DNA from: Brevibacillus humidisoli
GTDB lineage: Bacteria; Bacillota; Bacilli; Brevibacillales; Brevibacillaceae
Assembly: GCF_020923435.1 (NCBI RefSeq)
Contig: NZ_CP087263.1
Coordinates: 3,243,970 to 3,307,969, forward strand
DNA: 64,000 nucleotides
Direction of reading: 5' to 3'
Numbering within the stretch: the stretch's first letter is position 1; the number at the start of each line of letters is the position of its first letter. The position numbers and the translations under genes were made by a program. Positions 26,549 to 34,508 of this stretch are shown here, piece after piece. Under the pieces are notes generated by a model, which did no database searches, was not told the DNA's origin, and worked only from the letters and a program-made list of their open reading frames with translations.

Positions 26549-27718
26549 TCATTTGGCCAGCTTAAATGTTCCCAACTCCACCTTCAGGACGGCAAAGTTG
26601 GACGTATCCAAGGTGTTTTGCTCATTAAAGGTGATGGTCTGTCCAAGTGCCTGATATCCTTTGGTCTCTTTGAGGGCTTGGCGAATCGCTTCCTGATCCG
26701 CCGAACCAGCCCGCTGTATGGCGTCCGCCAGCAGGTTGACACCGTTGTAGGTCAAAGCGGAGAATGGGCCTGGCGCCAACCCGTACGTTTTCTTGTACTC
26801 GTCCACGAATGCCTCGGCACCTTCAATAAACTCCGCTGTTGGGGTAGCTGAGATCAGCACACCCTCTGCGTTTTCCGGTCCGGCGATCTCAATCAGATCT
26901 TCACTGAAACTGCCGTCTCCAACGATAAACATACCGGGTACCTCTTTCTGGCGGAACTGTTTGACCAACAGTCCGCCTGCGGCGTAATAGCCGGTAAAGT
27001 AGACAGCGTCCGGCTCCAGTGATTTCAGCTTGGTCAGGAGCGCACTGAAGTCTTTCTCTTCCGGATTGATCGCCTCAAATGCGATGACGCTGCCACCCGC
27101 CTGCTCCACAGCCGCTTTGGCCGAATCAGCCAGGTCTTTGCTGTAGGCGGAATTGTCGTGAATCAGGGCAATCTTTTTCGCGTTCTTCTCGATCAGATAG
27201 GTTACCGCTGTCTTGGCCTGATCGGGAACCAGACCATTGATCAAAAACAGCGTATCGTAGCCTTGAGCCGGCAGCTTGGAAGAGTTGGCTGCGGTCACCA
27301 CCATGGGAATTCCAGCGTTCTGAAAGACGCCAGAAGCAGGCAAGGTAGAGCCGGAACAATAGCCCCCGACCACTGCCGAGACGTTTTGTGAGGCCAGCTT
27401 GTTGGCAGCGCTGGTCGCCATCTGCGGATCACAGCCATCGTCGGCCACTTCCACCTTTAGCTGCTTGCCAAGCACGCCGCCTGATTCGTTGATCTTGCCC
27501 ACAGCCAGTTCGACCGCATTCAGCATGTCTTTGCCGTCCGTCGCATTGTTGCCGGTGACCGGTCCAAGGAACCCGATCACAATCTCATCACCTCCACCAG
27601 CTGTCCCGCTCTCTCCCCCTCCTGCTGAATCTGTCGGCTGCGCCGAGTTGGCACACCCGCCGAGCAGCAGTGCGAATAACAAACATCCATATAAGGCCTT
27701 GCGCAGAAGCATTTTCAT
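26549..27718 (-). CDS. Amino-acid-binding lipoprotein, LivK/Leu-Ile-Val type
   Basis: This 389-residue periplasmic-binding-type protein of the type I fold has a lipobox LLLGGCANS near residue 21, so the mature form is lipid-anchored, and characteristic blocks IVIGFLGPVTGNNATDG and VVGGYCSGSTLPASGVFQ. It is the first gene of the importer operon. ATG at 27718 has GGGGG at good spacing; the TTG three codons earlier is less likely. The ligand is inferred to be hydroxyproline or proline from the shared sigma-54 control. Confidence 0.92.
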   Translation of the reverse strand: MKMLLRKALYGCLLFALLLGGCANSAQPTDSAGGGESGTAGGGDEIVIGFLGPVTGNNATDGKDMLNAVELAVGKINESGGVLGKQLKVEVADDGCDPQMATSAANKLASQNVSAVVGGYCSGSTLPASGVFQNAGIPMVVTAANSSKLPAQGYDTLFLINGLVPDQAKTAVTYLIEKNAKKIALIHDNSAYSKDLADSAKAAVEQAGGSVIAFEAINPEEKDFSALLTKLKSLEPDAVYFTGYYAAGGLLVKQFRQKEVPGMFIVGDGSFSEDLIEIAGPENAEGVLISATPTAEFIEGAEAFVDEYKKTYGLAPGPFSALTYNGVNLLADAIQRAGSADQEAIRQALKETKGYQALGQTITFNEQNTLDTSNFAVLKVELGTFKLAK

Positions 27719-27756
27719 GTGAATCAACCCCCTTTTGTGTTGTAATGTTCAGAAAA

Positions 27757-27773
27757 AGCAATCTGCGTGCCAA
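27757..27773 (-). promoter_or_regulatory. Sigma-54 promoter of the liv-type importer operon
   Basis: The minus strand reads TTGGCACGCAGATTGCT, a nearly ideal match to the -24/-12 consensus including the full GGCACG block. The predicted start is about 28 bases before the ATG of the binding protein. Confidence 0.88.
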
Positions 27774-27859
27774 CCGATTTCCTCCATAAAATGCTGCACA
27801 ACTCGTCCAAACCGTTCAGAAACGTAAACAATGAAGACAAAAAATGTGACAGAAAAATT

Positions 27860-27869
27860 ATACATGTAT
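27860..27869. promoter_or_regulatory. Candidate shared activator site between divergent operons
   Basis: The palindrome ATACATGTAT lies in ATTATACATGTATGAAT, with TGTAT and ATACA half-sites like those at 21322-21358. It is roughly central: about 90 bases from the leftward sigma-54 promoter and 110 from the rightward one. One bound activator could serve both. Confidence 0.45.
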
Positions 27870-27977
27870 GAATATTTGGACACATGTTCCCCAAACCATT
27901 ATCAGTCCTCTTGCTACCGCACACCAGCCACCATTCTTTTTCTAATGCAGGCGCCATTTGCCTAGAAGAGAAGCGAC

Positions 27978-27994
27978 TCGGCACGTTTGTTGCA
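27978..27994 (+). promoter_or_regulatory. Sigma-54 promoter of the dehydrogenase-subunit operon
   Basis: TCGGCACGTTTGTTGCA on the plus strand has GG and GC 12 bases apart and the GGCACG core. The predicted start is about 26 bases before the ATG at 28031. Confidence 0.85.
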
Positions 27995-28030
27995 TGAAAG
28001 ACTTCAGAGAAAAAGAGAGGAGAGTGGGAG

Positions 28031-28420
28031 ATGGAGCCGCAAACGACAATCGTCTGCCGATGCGAAGAAGTTACACTGGAGACGCTGCTTTCAACCGTGA
28101 AAAGCTACCAGTGCTCTTCACGCGAATTAAAACTGAGGACGCGGGCAGGGATGGGTGTCTGTGGCGGTCGCACCTGCCGCCCTCTGATCGAGGCGATCCG
28201 CGAGCAGGTGACGGGGCGAGCGAGCAGCCATCCGATACCGCTTGGCTATCAACCGCCGATCCGTCCCGTCTGCTTCGGCTTTCTGGGGCAGCACTCAGAG
28301 AACGCCCCTGCCTCAGCCGAGCATGGCGACAGAGAGCATCAAGCTACAGATGACACGGGTTCCAACGTATCAACCGGTCCTAATCTGTCAACCAGTTCCA
28401 ATCTATCAACCGGTCTTTAG
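28031..28420 (+). CDS. BFD-type [2Fe-2S] protein, D-hydroxyproline dehydrogenase subunit
   Basis: This 129-residue protein has an N-terminal BFD domain with cluster ligands in VCRCEE (CxC) and GVCGGRTCRP (CxxxxC), the pattern of the bacterioferritin-associated ferredoxin fold. The last 20 or so residues are a Ser/Thr/Asn repeat (STGPNLSTSSNLSTG) encoded by a short tandem DNA repeat and are probably disordered. In related enzymes the BFD domain is part of a multi-subunit opine or D-hydroxyproline dehydrogenase and carries electrons between flavin sites. First gene behind the rightward sigma-54 promoter. Confidence 0.85.
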   Translation: MEPQTTIVCRCEEVTLETLLSTVKSYQCSSRELKLRTRAGMGVCGGRTCRPLIEAIREQVTGRASSHPIPLGYQPPIRPVCFGFLGQHSENAPASAEHGDREHQATDDTGSNVSTGPNLSTSSNLSTGL

Positions 28421-28431
28421 GGGGGAGACGA

Positions 28432-28776
28432 ATGAATCAAACTGGCCGTATTGAATATCACCCGATCCTTGGAGCAAATCCGGCGAGCGAATCGGTATCG
28501 TTTCGCTTTGATGATCGTCCCTTGACCGGCCGAAAAGGGGAAACCGTGGCAGCCGCTCTCTTGGCCAACGGAATCCGTACGCTGCGCCGACACGAGGAGA
28601 CAGGAGCGCCGCGCGGCATCTACTGCAATATTGGACACTGTATGGAGTGCCGGGTCACGATTAACGGAATCACAGGTCTCCGGGCTTGTCTGACATTGGT
28701 AGAAGAGGGGATGGCAGTTGCGTCTGGCCACCCCCTGCCCACCCCTTTCCGCCAGCAAGGAGGGGAGAGTGGATGA
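28432..28776 (+). CDS. 2Fe-2S ferredoxin-like subunit of the dehydrogenase
   Basis: This 114-residue protein of the Fer2_4 (HcnA/SoxA-N) type has a plant-ferredoxin-like cluster with Cys in GIYCNIGHCMECRV and a later Cys in GLRACLT. The FDDRPLTGRKGETVAAALLA block is typical of small subunits of hydrogen-cyanide synthase, opine oxidase and D-hydroxyproline dehydrogenase. It overlaps the next gene by four bases (ATGA), so the two are translated as a unit. Confidence 0.9.
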   Translation: MNQTGRIEYHPILGANPASESVSFRFDDRPLTGRKGETVAAALLANGIRTLRRHEETGAPRGIYCNIGHCMECRVTINGITGLRACLTLVEEGMAVASGHPLPTPFRQQGGESG

Positions 28777-30041
28777 GCAGCAAAAGTTTGCCCGACACGG
28801 CGGATGTCCTGATCGTCGGTGCCGGTCCAGCCGGCCTTAGCGCCGCGATCACGTGTGCCGAGCACGGTCTTGGCGTCATCGCTGTGGATGAATATGTAAA
28901 GCCAGGTGGACGACTGCTCGGTCAATTGCACCAGGAACCGGACGGCCACTGGTGGAACGGGATCACGGAAGCGGAGCGACTGTTGGATCAAGCAGCCCAT
29001 CTGGGCGTATCGATCGTCTGCGGCGTTTCCGTCTATCACGTTGAGCGGATCGGGGAGGAATGGCTGGTGTCGACAAGCGAAGGTGCGGTAAGGGCTGCGG
29101 CACTGCTGTTAGCCACCGGAGCGACAGAAACAGGAGCACCTATCCCCGGCTGGACCCTTCCTGGGGTCATGTCGATTGGAGCGGCCCAGGTCATGACCAA
29201 CGTCCAGCGCGTCCGCGTTGGTCATCGGGGAGTGGTCATCGGGCTGAACATCTTGTCCATGGCGATTACCCGTGAACTGCAGGTAGCCGGTATTGACGTC
29301 AACCGCGTCGTCCTGCCGGTGGCCAGCCCCATCAACCACAAAGCTTCCCACCCACAGTTGGTGCTGGAATCACTGCTGCAGGCCGCCCACCTCGCTCCGT
29401 CTCCTTTTATCAGATGGGGCAGCAGATGTTTGACCACAGATTGGCTAAAACGTCTCGCTGTGCGATGTTATCCCAGACGGGGAGTATCAATGTGGGGGAT
29501 TCCTGTGCAGCTGCGAACCGCAGCTGCGGAAATCGTCGGACAGGAAAAAGTGGAAGCGGTCCGTCTGATCGATGTCAGCCCGGACGGTCTGCCGCTTCCG
29601 GGAAGCGAGCGAGAGGTTGCTTGTGACTTTGTCTGTATCGCAGGGGGGCTTTCTCCGCTGGCGGAACTAGCTGCGGTCGCCGGATGTCCGTTCGCCTATG
29701 TCCCGGAACTGGGCGGTCACGTTCCCTTGCATAACGAACGGATGCAGACTCCGTTGAAAGGACTGTACGTGGCCGGCAATATCACCGGTATTGAAAGCGC
29801 CAAGGTGGCGATGGCCCAGGGGACGGTTGCCGGCCTGTCTATCGCTGACGAACGAGGGCGTCTCGGTGAACCGGCGAAGCTGCAGCAAGCCGTGCAGCAT
29901 GTGACAGAGGTGCGGCGGCAGGCCATCATCCAGTTTCACCCGGCTATCGAGCAGGGACGCTCAACCGTAGTTCAGTTGTTTGAGAAACATCTTGCCGGCT
30001 CTGCTTCTGCTGAACACGTACAGCAGCAAAAAGAGGCCTGA
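28773..30041 (+). CDS. FAD/NAD(P)-dependent oxidoreductase subunit of D-hydroxyproline dehydrogenase
   Basis: This 422-residue flavoprotein has motif VLIVGAGPAGLSAAIT, a second dinucleotide region around GHRGVVIGLN, and a C-terminal GLYVAGNITGIESAKVAM. It matches HcnB/OoxA/LhpE-type subunits. Together with the two small iron-sulfur proteins and the DAO-type subunit at 19909 it would make the full complex that oxidises cis-4-hydroxy-D-proline. ATG 28773 overlaps the previous stop and has AAGGAGGGGAG upstream. Its TGA stop lies inside a palindrome duplicated at 34485. Confidence 0.9.
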   Translation: MSSKSLPDTADVLIVGAGPAGLSAAITCAEHGLGVIAVDEYVKPGGRLLGQLHQEPDGHWWNGITEAERLLDQAAHLGVSIVCGVSVYHVERIGEEWLVSTSEGAVRAAALLLATGATETGAPIPGWTLPGVMSIGAAQVMTNVQRVRVGHRGVVIGLNILSMAITRELQVAGIDVNRVVLPVASPINHKASHPQLVLESLLQAAHLAPSPFIRWGSRCLTTDWLKRLAVRCYPRRGVSMWGIPVQLRTAAAEIVGQEKVEAVRLIDVSPDGLPLPGSEREVACDFVCIAGGLSPLAELAAVAGCPFAYVPELGGHVPLHNERMQTPLKGLYVAGNITGIESAKVAMAQGTVAGLSIADERGRLGEPAKLQQAVQHVTEVRRQAIIQFHPAIEQGRSTVVQLFEKHLAGSASAEHVQQQKEA

Positions 30042-30055
30042 TTCAGGCCTCTCAG
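30032..30055 (+). terminator. Palindromic terminator containing the stop codon
   Basis: AGAGGCCTGATTCAGGCCTCT is nearly perfectly palindromic and holds the TGA of the oxidoreductase gene (30039-30041). The 24-bp stretch is repeated in exact inverted form at 34485-34508, at the other end of the IS-flanked block. Confidence 0.8.
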
Positions 30056-31491
30056 ATTGCTGACAAACCCCCTCTCTGCCAGAGCAGAAGTGGGGGTTTG
30101 TCGTGAAACATGCAAAAAACTAAGGTGCCCGTAAGGGCAAATCGCCCTCCATTCCCTTTATTCCAGAGCCAATTGGCCAGCTTTTTCAGATTCATAGCAG
30201 CAAAAGCGAGCATCGCCTGCATTGTCACTTTTTTCAATCCACGCAAAGTGGTCCAACGCAAACCATGCTTTTCCTTTAAATCAGCAAATACACGCTCAAT
30301 GGTTTCCTTTCGGCGTGTATACAGCCGTTTATTCACTTCTGTATGTCTCAGATGTTCCACTTCTTCCAGATAGTCTGCCCATATATGGCGACTGATACGT
30401 TTTACAGCCTCACGGCTTTCCGTACATTGGAAGCGAAGGGGACAATGGCTACATATCTCAGAATCAGAACGGTACATGCGGTACCCTTCTCGGGTAGTCG
30501 TTTCGTAGGACAAAACCTGTCCGGCAGGACAGATAGAACAATCGAAATATTCATCATACACATAGTCGTGTTTGCGGAAAAAACCTTTCTTCGTGTGAGA
30601 GCGGGTATAGGGCATAACAGGACGAACGCCTTCGTCCAAGAGATATTTGCTTATGTATGGGGTTTTATATCCGGCATCTACCGCTACGGCATTCGGCTTC
30701 CCCACGTTTTCAATCGCTTGTTCAAACACATTGGTAAACACTTGGCTGTCATGGATGTTGGCGGCTGTAACGACCGCGCTCACGACAAAGCCATGTTCGT
30801 CACTTGCGGCATGGAACGAGTAAGCAAATGTCTGCTCTTTCTCGTTTTTGACAAACCATCCGCTGTCGGGGTCAGTCGTGCTCTGCTTCACCTCCTTCCA
30901 CTTTGTATCCGACTTTTTTGGCAACGGCTTTTTTCCATGTTCGATGCGGTCTTGATTCAGTTCATCGTGCAGCTGCTGCTGGTACTTCTTTTGCTCTTCC
31001 TGAACCCGCTGCTTGCTGTACTTTCTTTTGTTGGCATGGGCCTTGACGTGGGTGGAATCGATGTAGAGGGCAGAAGGATCAACAAAGCCATGACGACATG
31101 CTTCTTCGAGAATGCGAGTAAAAATTTGTTCAAACAAGTCCGTACCTTGAAAACGGCGGACATAGTTTTTTCCGAATGTGGTGAAGTGAGGGATTGGTTG
31201 GGTAAAATCGTATCCCAAAAACCAACGATAAGCGACATTGGTTTCGATTTCTTTAATCGTTTGGCGCATGGAGCGAATGCCGAACAGATACTGAATAAAT
31301 ACCATTTTGATGAGTACAACGGGGTCGATACTGGGTCTGCCGTTGTCCGGAGAATACCGATCTTTCACCAAATCGTAGATGAAGGAAAAATCAATGGCTT
31401 TTTCGATTTTCCGAACCAAGTGATCACGAGGAACCAATTCGTCTAGCGAAACAACCGATACTTGATAACGGCCTTCGCCCTGTTGTTTCAT
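30052..31491 (-). CDS. IS1182-family transposase (copy 1)
   Basis: This transposase of about 479 residues is of the IS1182/DDE type: N-terminal DUF772-like region (FSFIYDLVKDRYSPDNGRP), catalytic Asp in LYIDSTHVKAH and AVDAGYKTPY, a Cys cluster (CSICPAGQ, CSHCPLRFQC) and the C-terminal Glu region KETIERVFADLKEKHG. I prefer ATG 31491 with GAGGTG six bases upstream. The frame has no stop inside the element; it reads out through the left IS end and stops in the flanking hairpin region. Confidence 0.93.
   Translation of the reverse strand: MKQQGEGRYQVSVVSLDELVPRDHLVRKIEKAIDFSFIYDLVKDRYSPDNGRPSIDPVVLIKMVFIQYLFGIRSMRQTIKEIETNVAYRWFLGYDFTQPIPHFTTFGKNYVRRFQGTDLFEQIFTRILEEACRHGFVDPSALYIDSTHVKAHANKRKYSKQRVQEEQKKYQQQLHDELNQDRIEHGKKPLPKKSDTKWKEVKQSTTDPDSGWFVKNEKEQTFAYSFHAASDEHGFVVSAVVTAANIHDSQVFTNVFEQAIENVGKPNAVAVDAGYKTPYISKYLLDEGVRPVMPYTRSHTKKGFFRKHDYVYDEYFDCSICPAGQVLSYETTTREGYRMYRSDSEICSHCPLRFQCTESREAVKRISRHIWADYLEEVEHLRHTEVNKRLYTRRKETIERVFADLKEKHGLRWTTLRGLKKVTMQAMLAFAAMNLKKLANWLWNKGNGGRFALTGTLVFCMFHDKPPLLLWQRGGLSAI
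30062..30102. terminator. Hairpin beside the left end of IS copy 1
   Basis: An 11-bp perfect stem GACAAACCCCC/GGGGGTTTGTC with a loop of about 19 bases. It could end transcripts in either direction. It forms the last codons of the transposase reading frame of copy 1. Confidence 0.6.
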
Positions 31492-31583
31492 ACATGACAC
31501 CTCTTGGCAATTATTTTCCACGTACATTATTCTACAAAAAACGTGTAGACCTTGTACCTTACGGTACTTTGTCTACACGCTGA
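30115..31583 (-). mobile_element. IS1182-like insertion sequence, copy 1
   Basis: Limits were set by comparing both copies: sequence identity starts at AAAAAC (30115) and ends at CACGCTGA (31583), about 1.47 kb. The right end carries a near-palindrome of about 38 bases (arms CGTGTAGAC/GTCTACACG at 31541-31579), the left end a small hairpin TGCCC-GTAA-GGGCA. No ordinary direct target duplication was seen. Exact ends are uncertain by a few bases. Confidence 0.85.
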
Positions 31584-31616
31584 AAAAAGGTAGCCAACGC
31601 CAACGCCACCTTTTTT
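31583..31616. terminator. Hairpin next to the right end of IS copy 1
   Basis: Arms AAAAAAGGT and ACCTTTTTT enclose a GC-rich loop of about 16 bases. It abuts the IS end, so both outer and inner IS borders lie at stem-loops. Confidence 0.65.
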
Positions 31617-31782
31617 GTTGTCGCTTTTCAAAGCATGACGCAGTCGTCCACTGATTGCAGTTATATTACCATTTACATGCTTCAATGCGAACTTGCGGCA
31701 TCGGCTGCTTATATCTTCCGTCGCGTTTGTAAAATATAATTTACAAGCACCTATTAAGTTCCAATATTGAGTAGGAGTTCTG

Positions 31783-32037
31783 TTAAGTTAGAAAGTAAAT
31801 GGCTAAAGCGATTACGTATAGATAGGCTAATCGGATATTCCATTTTTCACATAGTCTTTGCACCCAGCCAGAAATCCAATTTTTGGATATTTTGACCATG
31901 AGAAATAAAATTACCGCTCCGATTGTAGTCGTAACAAGTTCATGATGGGAAAAGTTGATCAGTGGCTGAATTTTAAATAAAAGTAACAAGGAGACGAAGA
32001 ACAAAAAGCTAAAATATTGCTCTCTGTTTTTATTCAT
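31783..32037 (-). CDS. Small membrane protein in IS-flanked cargo
   Basis: An 84-residue protein with two or three hydrophobic segments (QYFSFLFFVSLLLLFKI near the start, a central helix TTTIGAVILFLMV and a C-terminal helix YLYVIALAIYFL). I do not recognise the family. GGAGGTG lies seven bases before the ATG, so it is likely expressed. Base composition is AT-rich compared with the host. By position after a secreted-protein gene it could be an immunity or export partner, but this is only a guess. Confidence 0.6.
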   Translation of the reverse strand: MNKNREQYFSFLFFVSLLLLFKIQPLINFSHHELVTTTIGAVILFLMVKISKNWISGWVQRLCEKWNIRLAYLYVIALAIYFLT

Positions 32038-32050
32038 AACTTACACCTCC

Positions 32051-32091
32051 AAAATAAACATATAGGGGGAAGCCCCCTATATGTTTATTTT
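32051..32091 (-). terminator. Strong terminator between the two cargo genes
   Basis: A perfect 19-bp inverted repeat with a three-base loop: the arms begin AAAATAAACATATA and end TATATGTTTATTTT. It starts at the stop of the secreted-protein gene and would end its transcript. Confidence 0.9.
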
Positions 32092-32710
32092 ACCAATATC
32101 TCCGGTCTGTTTCATAGTACTGTACGTCTAAAGGTTTTTTATAGCTATCGTCTTCATAGTGAACGACCGTTTCATAGTAGTAGGTACATTCATCGTCAGA
32201 GTCCTCAACCTTCCATCCCCAAGCCCCTACATAAGTATCTCCCATAGCATCATCTACCCAGCCAGAAAGTCGTATTGCTGTCCAATTCACTAAAAAACTA
32301 TCAGTAACTTTGCTAGGCAACTTTTTTAATAGATAGGCAACTATCGCTTTTGCAACTTCTCTTTCCATACCATTATCATAGTGTTTATATATAGGGCCAA
32401 TTATGACTTCAGCACCACCTCCCCCTGGATCATTTATATTTGGTTTAACTACCTTATTTTTTTGACCAGTTTCCAACAATATACCTTGATAAAGTTGTTC
32501 TAATCTTTTTTCAGAAAGCTTCTGATTACCTGTGAATTTGATCCCTTTGAAGGTGTAGGAATATGTCTGTTCATTCTGAGCTTGTTTTTCTTCTAGTGTT
32601 TGTACTTGTGAAGTTTCTGATTCTGAAGAAGCTGCTGCAAGTGCCAAGGACGGGGTAACGAGTGAAATTGTTGTCACGAGTGATAACACACTAAATAAGA
32701 ATTTTCTCAA
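32090..32710 (-). CDS. Secreted protein of unknown family in IS-flanked cargo
   Basis: This 206-residue protein has a clear Sec signal peptide (MRKFLFSVLSLVTTI...SLALAAA), a Glu/Gln-rich linker, and a C-terminal half rich in Trp, Tyr and Asp (VGAWGWKVEDSDDECTYYYE). I do not recognise the family. TTG at 32710 is chosen because GGGAGGAG precedes it and it places the signal peptide at the N-terminus; the ATG at 32746 would add 12 residues and embed the ribosome site. A perfect TATAAT lies at 32750-32745. It could be a small extracellular toxin or bacteriocin precursor. Confidence 0.65.
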   Translation of the reverse strand: MRKFLFSVLSLVTTISLVTPSLALAAASSESETSQVQTLEEKQAQNEQTYSYTFKGIKFTGNQKLSEKRLEQLYQGILLETGQKNKVVKPNINDPGGGGAEVIIGPIYKHYDNGMEREVAKAIVAYLLKKLPSKVTDSFLVNWTAIRLSGWVDDAMGDTYVGAWGWKVEDSDDECTYYYETVVHYEDDSYKKPLDVQYYETDRRYW

Positions 32711-33012
32711 AGGTATCTCCTCCCATTTTTGATTTACAATTCCCATTATAAACCCTTTTTTCCATTTTGTGTATAATGTTTTTGGTTTATGGTGTACTTT
32801 GTGCGGGAAGGATAACCTACATACCCATATGCATAATGTTTAAGAGTAAGAACTTATATTACATTCGGTCGAATTCAATGGTAACCGGTTGTAAACATCC
32901 TGACAGATGCTGATTCGATTACTGCCTTTGGTAGTCGTCGCTCAAAACTGCCGATAAGACAAACTACCATTGGATTGATGCTAGAGTAACATTTCATTCC
33001 ATTTAATACTAT
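32711..33012. other. Cargo promoter region and IS flank, no gene seen
   Basis: It holds the likely -10 of the secreted-protein gene and AT-rich sequence up to the left end of IS copy 2. It encodes the divergent C-terminal tail of the copy 2 transposase frame (32875-33012), not an independent gene. Confidence 0.5.
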
Positions 33013-34395
33013 AAAAACAAAGTTGCCCGTAAGGGCAAATAGCCCTCCATTCCCTTTATTCCAGAGCCAATTGGCCAGCTTTTTCAGATTCATAGCAGCA
33101 AAAGCGAGCATCGCCTGCATTGTCACTTTTTTCAATCCACGCAAAGTGGTCCAACGCAAACCATGCTTTTCCTTTAAATCAGCAAATACACGCTCAATGG
33201 TTTCCTTTCGGCGTGTATACAGCCATTTATTCACTTCTGTATGTCTCAGATGTTCCACTTCTTCCAGATAGTCTGCCCATATATGGCGACTGATACGTTT
33301 TACAGCCTCACGGCTTTCCGTACATTGGAAGCGAAGGGGACAATGGCTACATATCTCAGAATCAGAACGGTACATGCGGTACCCTTCTCGGGTAGTCGTT
33401 TCGTAGGACAAAACCTGTCCGGCAGGACAGATAGAACAATCGAAATATTCATCATACACATAGTCGTGTTTGCGGAAAAAACCTTTCTTCGTGTGAGAGC
33501 GGGTATAGGGCATAACAGGACGAACGCCTTCGTCCAAGAGATATTTGCTTATGTATGGGGTTTTATATCCGGCATCTACCGCTACGGCATTCGGCTTCCC
33601 CACGTTTTCAATCGCTTGTTCAAACACATTGGTAAACACTTGGCTGTCATGGATGTTGGCGGCTGTAACGACCGCGCTCACGACAAAGCCATGTTCGTCA
33701 CTTGCGGCATGGAACGAGTAAGCAAATGTCTGCTCTTTCTCGTTTTTGACAAACCATCCGCTGTCGGGGTCAGTCGTGCTCTGCTTCACCTCCTTCCACT
33801 TTGTATCCGACTTTTTTGGCAACGGCTTTTTTCCATGTTCGATGCGGTCTTGATTCAGTTCATCGTGCAGCTGCTGCTGGTACTTCTTTTGCTCTTCCTG
33901 AACCCGCTGCTTGCTGTACTTTCTTTTGTTGGCATGGGCCTTGACGTGGGTGGAATCGATGTAGAGGGCAGAAGGATCAACAAAGCCATGACGACATGCT
34001 TCTTCGAGAATGCGAGTAAAAATTTGTTCAAACAAGTCCGTACCTTGAAAACGGCGGACATAGTTTTTTCCGAATGTGGTGAAGTGAGGGATTGGTTGGG
34101 TAAAATCGTATCCCAAAAACCAACGATAAGCGACATTGGTTTCGATTTCTTTAATCGTTTGGCGCATGGAGCGAATGCCGAACAGATACTGAATAAATAC
34201 CATTTTGATGAGTACAACGGGGTCGATACTGGGTCTGCCGTTGTCCGGAGAATACCGATCTTTCACCAAATCGTAGATGAAGGAAAAATCAATGGCTTTT
34301 TCGATTTTCCGAACTAAATGATCACGAGGAACCAATTCATCCAGTGAAACAACCGATACTTGATAACGGCCTTCGCCCTGTTGTTTCGAAAGCAT
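32875..34395 (-). CDS. IS1182-family transposase (copy 2)
   Basis: Nearly identical to copy 1 with the same DDE motifs. Differences seen: two extra residues after the start (LS before KQQGEGR), Arg to Trp in WLYTRRKE and Arg to Leu near the element end. Beyond GGLFALTG the frame runs into flanking DNA for about 45 residues before stopping. Start ATG 34395 by analogy with copy 1. Both copies look intact, so the block may still be mobile. Confidence 0.92.
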   Translation of the reverse strand: MLSKQQGEGRYQVSVVSLDELVPRDHLVRKIEKAIDFSFIYDLVKDRYSPDNGRPSIDPVVLIKMVFIQYLFGIRSMRQTIKEIETNVAYRWFLGYDFTQPIPHFTTFGKNYVRRFQGTDLFEQIFTRILEEACRHGFVDPSALYIDSTHVKAHANKRKYSKQRVQEEQKKYQQQLHDELNQDRIEHGKKPLPKKSDTKWKEVKQSTTDPDSGWFVKNEKEQTFAYSFHAASDEHGFVVSAVVTAANIHDSQVFTNVFEQAIENVGKPNAVAVDAGYKTPYISKYLLDEGVRPVMPYTRSHTKKGFFRKHDYVYDEYFDCSICPAGQVLSYETTTREGYRMYRSDSEICSHCPLRFQCTESREAVKRISRHIWADYLEEVEHLRHTEVNKWLYTRRKETIERVFADLKEKHGLRWTTLRGLKKVTMQAMLAFAAMNLKKLANWLWNKGNGGLFALTGNFVFIVLNGMKCYSSINPMVVCLIGSFERRLPKAVIESASVRMFTTGYH

Positions 34396-34488
34396 ACATG
34401 ACACCTCTTGGCAATTATTTTCCACATACATTATTCTACAAAAAAACGTGTAGACCTTGTACCTTGCGGTACTTTGTCTACACGCTGA
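33013..34488 (-). mobile_element. IS1182-like insertion sequence, copy 2
   Basis: About 1.48 kb, in the same orientation as copy 1, differing by a 6-base insertion near the transposase start, one extra A in the A run at the right end and a few substitutions. With copy 1 it encloses 1.4 kb of AT-rich cargo and forms a composite-transposon-like block. Its right end abuts the palindrome carrying the cutC stop. Confidence 0.85.
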
Positions 34489-34508
34489 GAGGCCTGAATC
34501 AGGCCTCT
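34485..34508 (-). terminator. Palindrome with the cutC stop, inverted copy of 30032-30055
   Basis: CTGAGAGGCCTGAATCAGG and the following CCTCT form the exact reverse complement of the left-hand palindrome. The cutC TGA (34501-34499) lies in its centre. It is followed on the cutC side by CCCTTTT. Confidence 0.8.

Noticed and set aside
28686-28772. Longer start for the FAD oxidoreductase at 28686
   Set aside because: It would overlap the ferredoxin gene by 90 bases; ATG 28773 with AAGGAGGGGAG and ATGA overlap is clearly better.
30343-34317. Frames of about 360 codons opposite both transposases
   Set aside because: They are the same shadow frame repeated because the IS is duplicated; no start signals.
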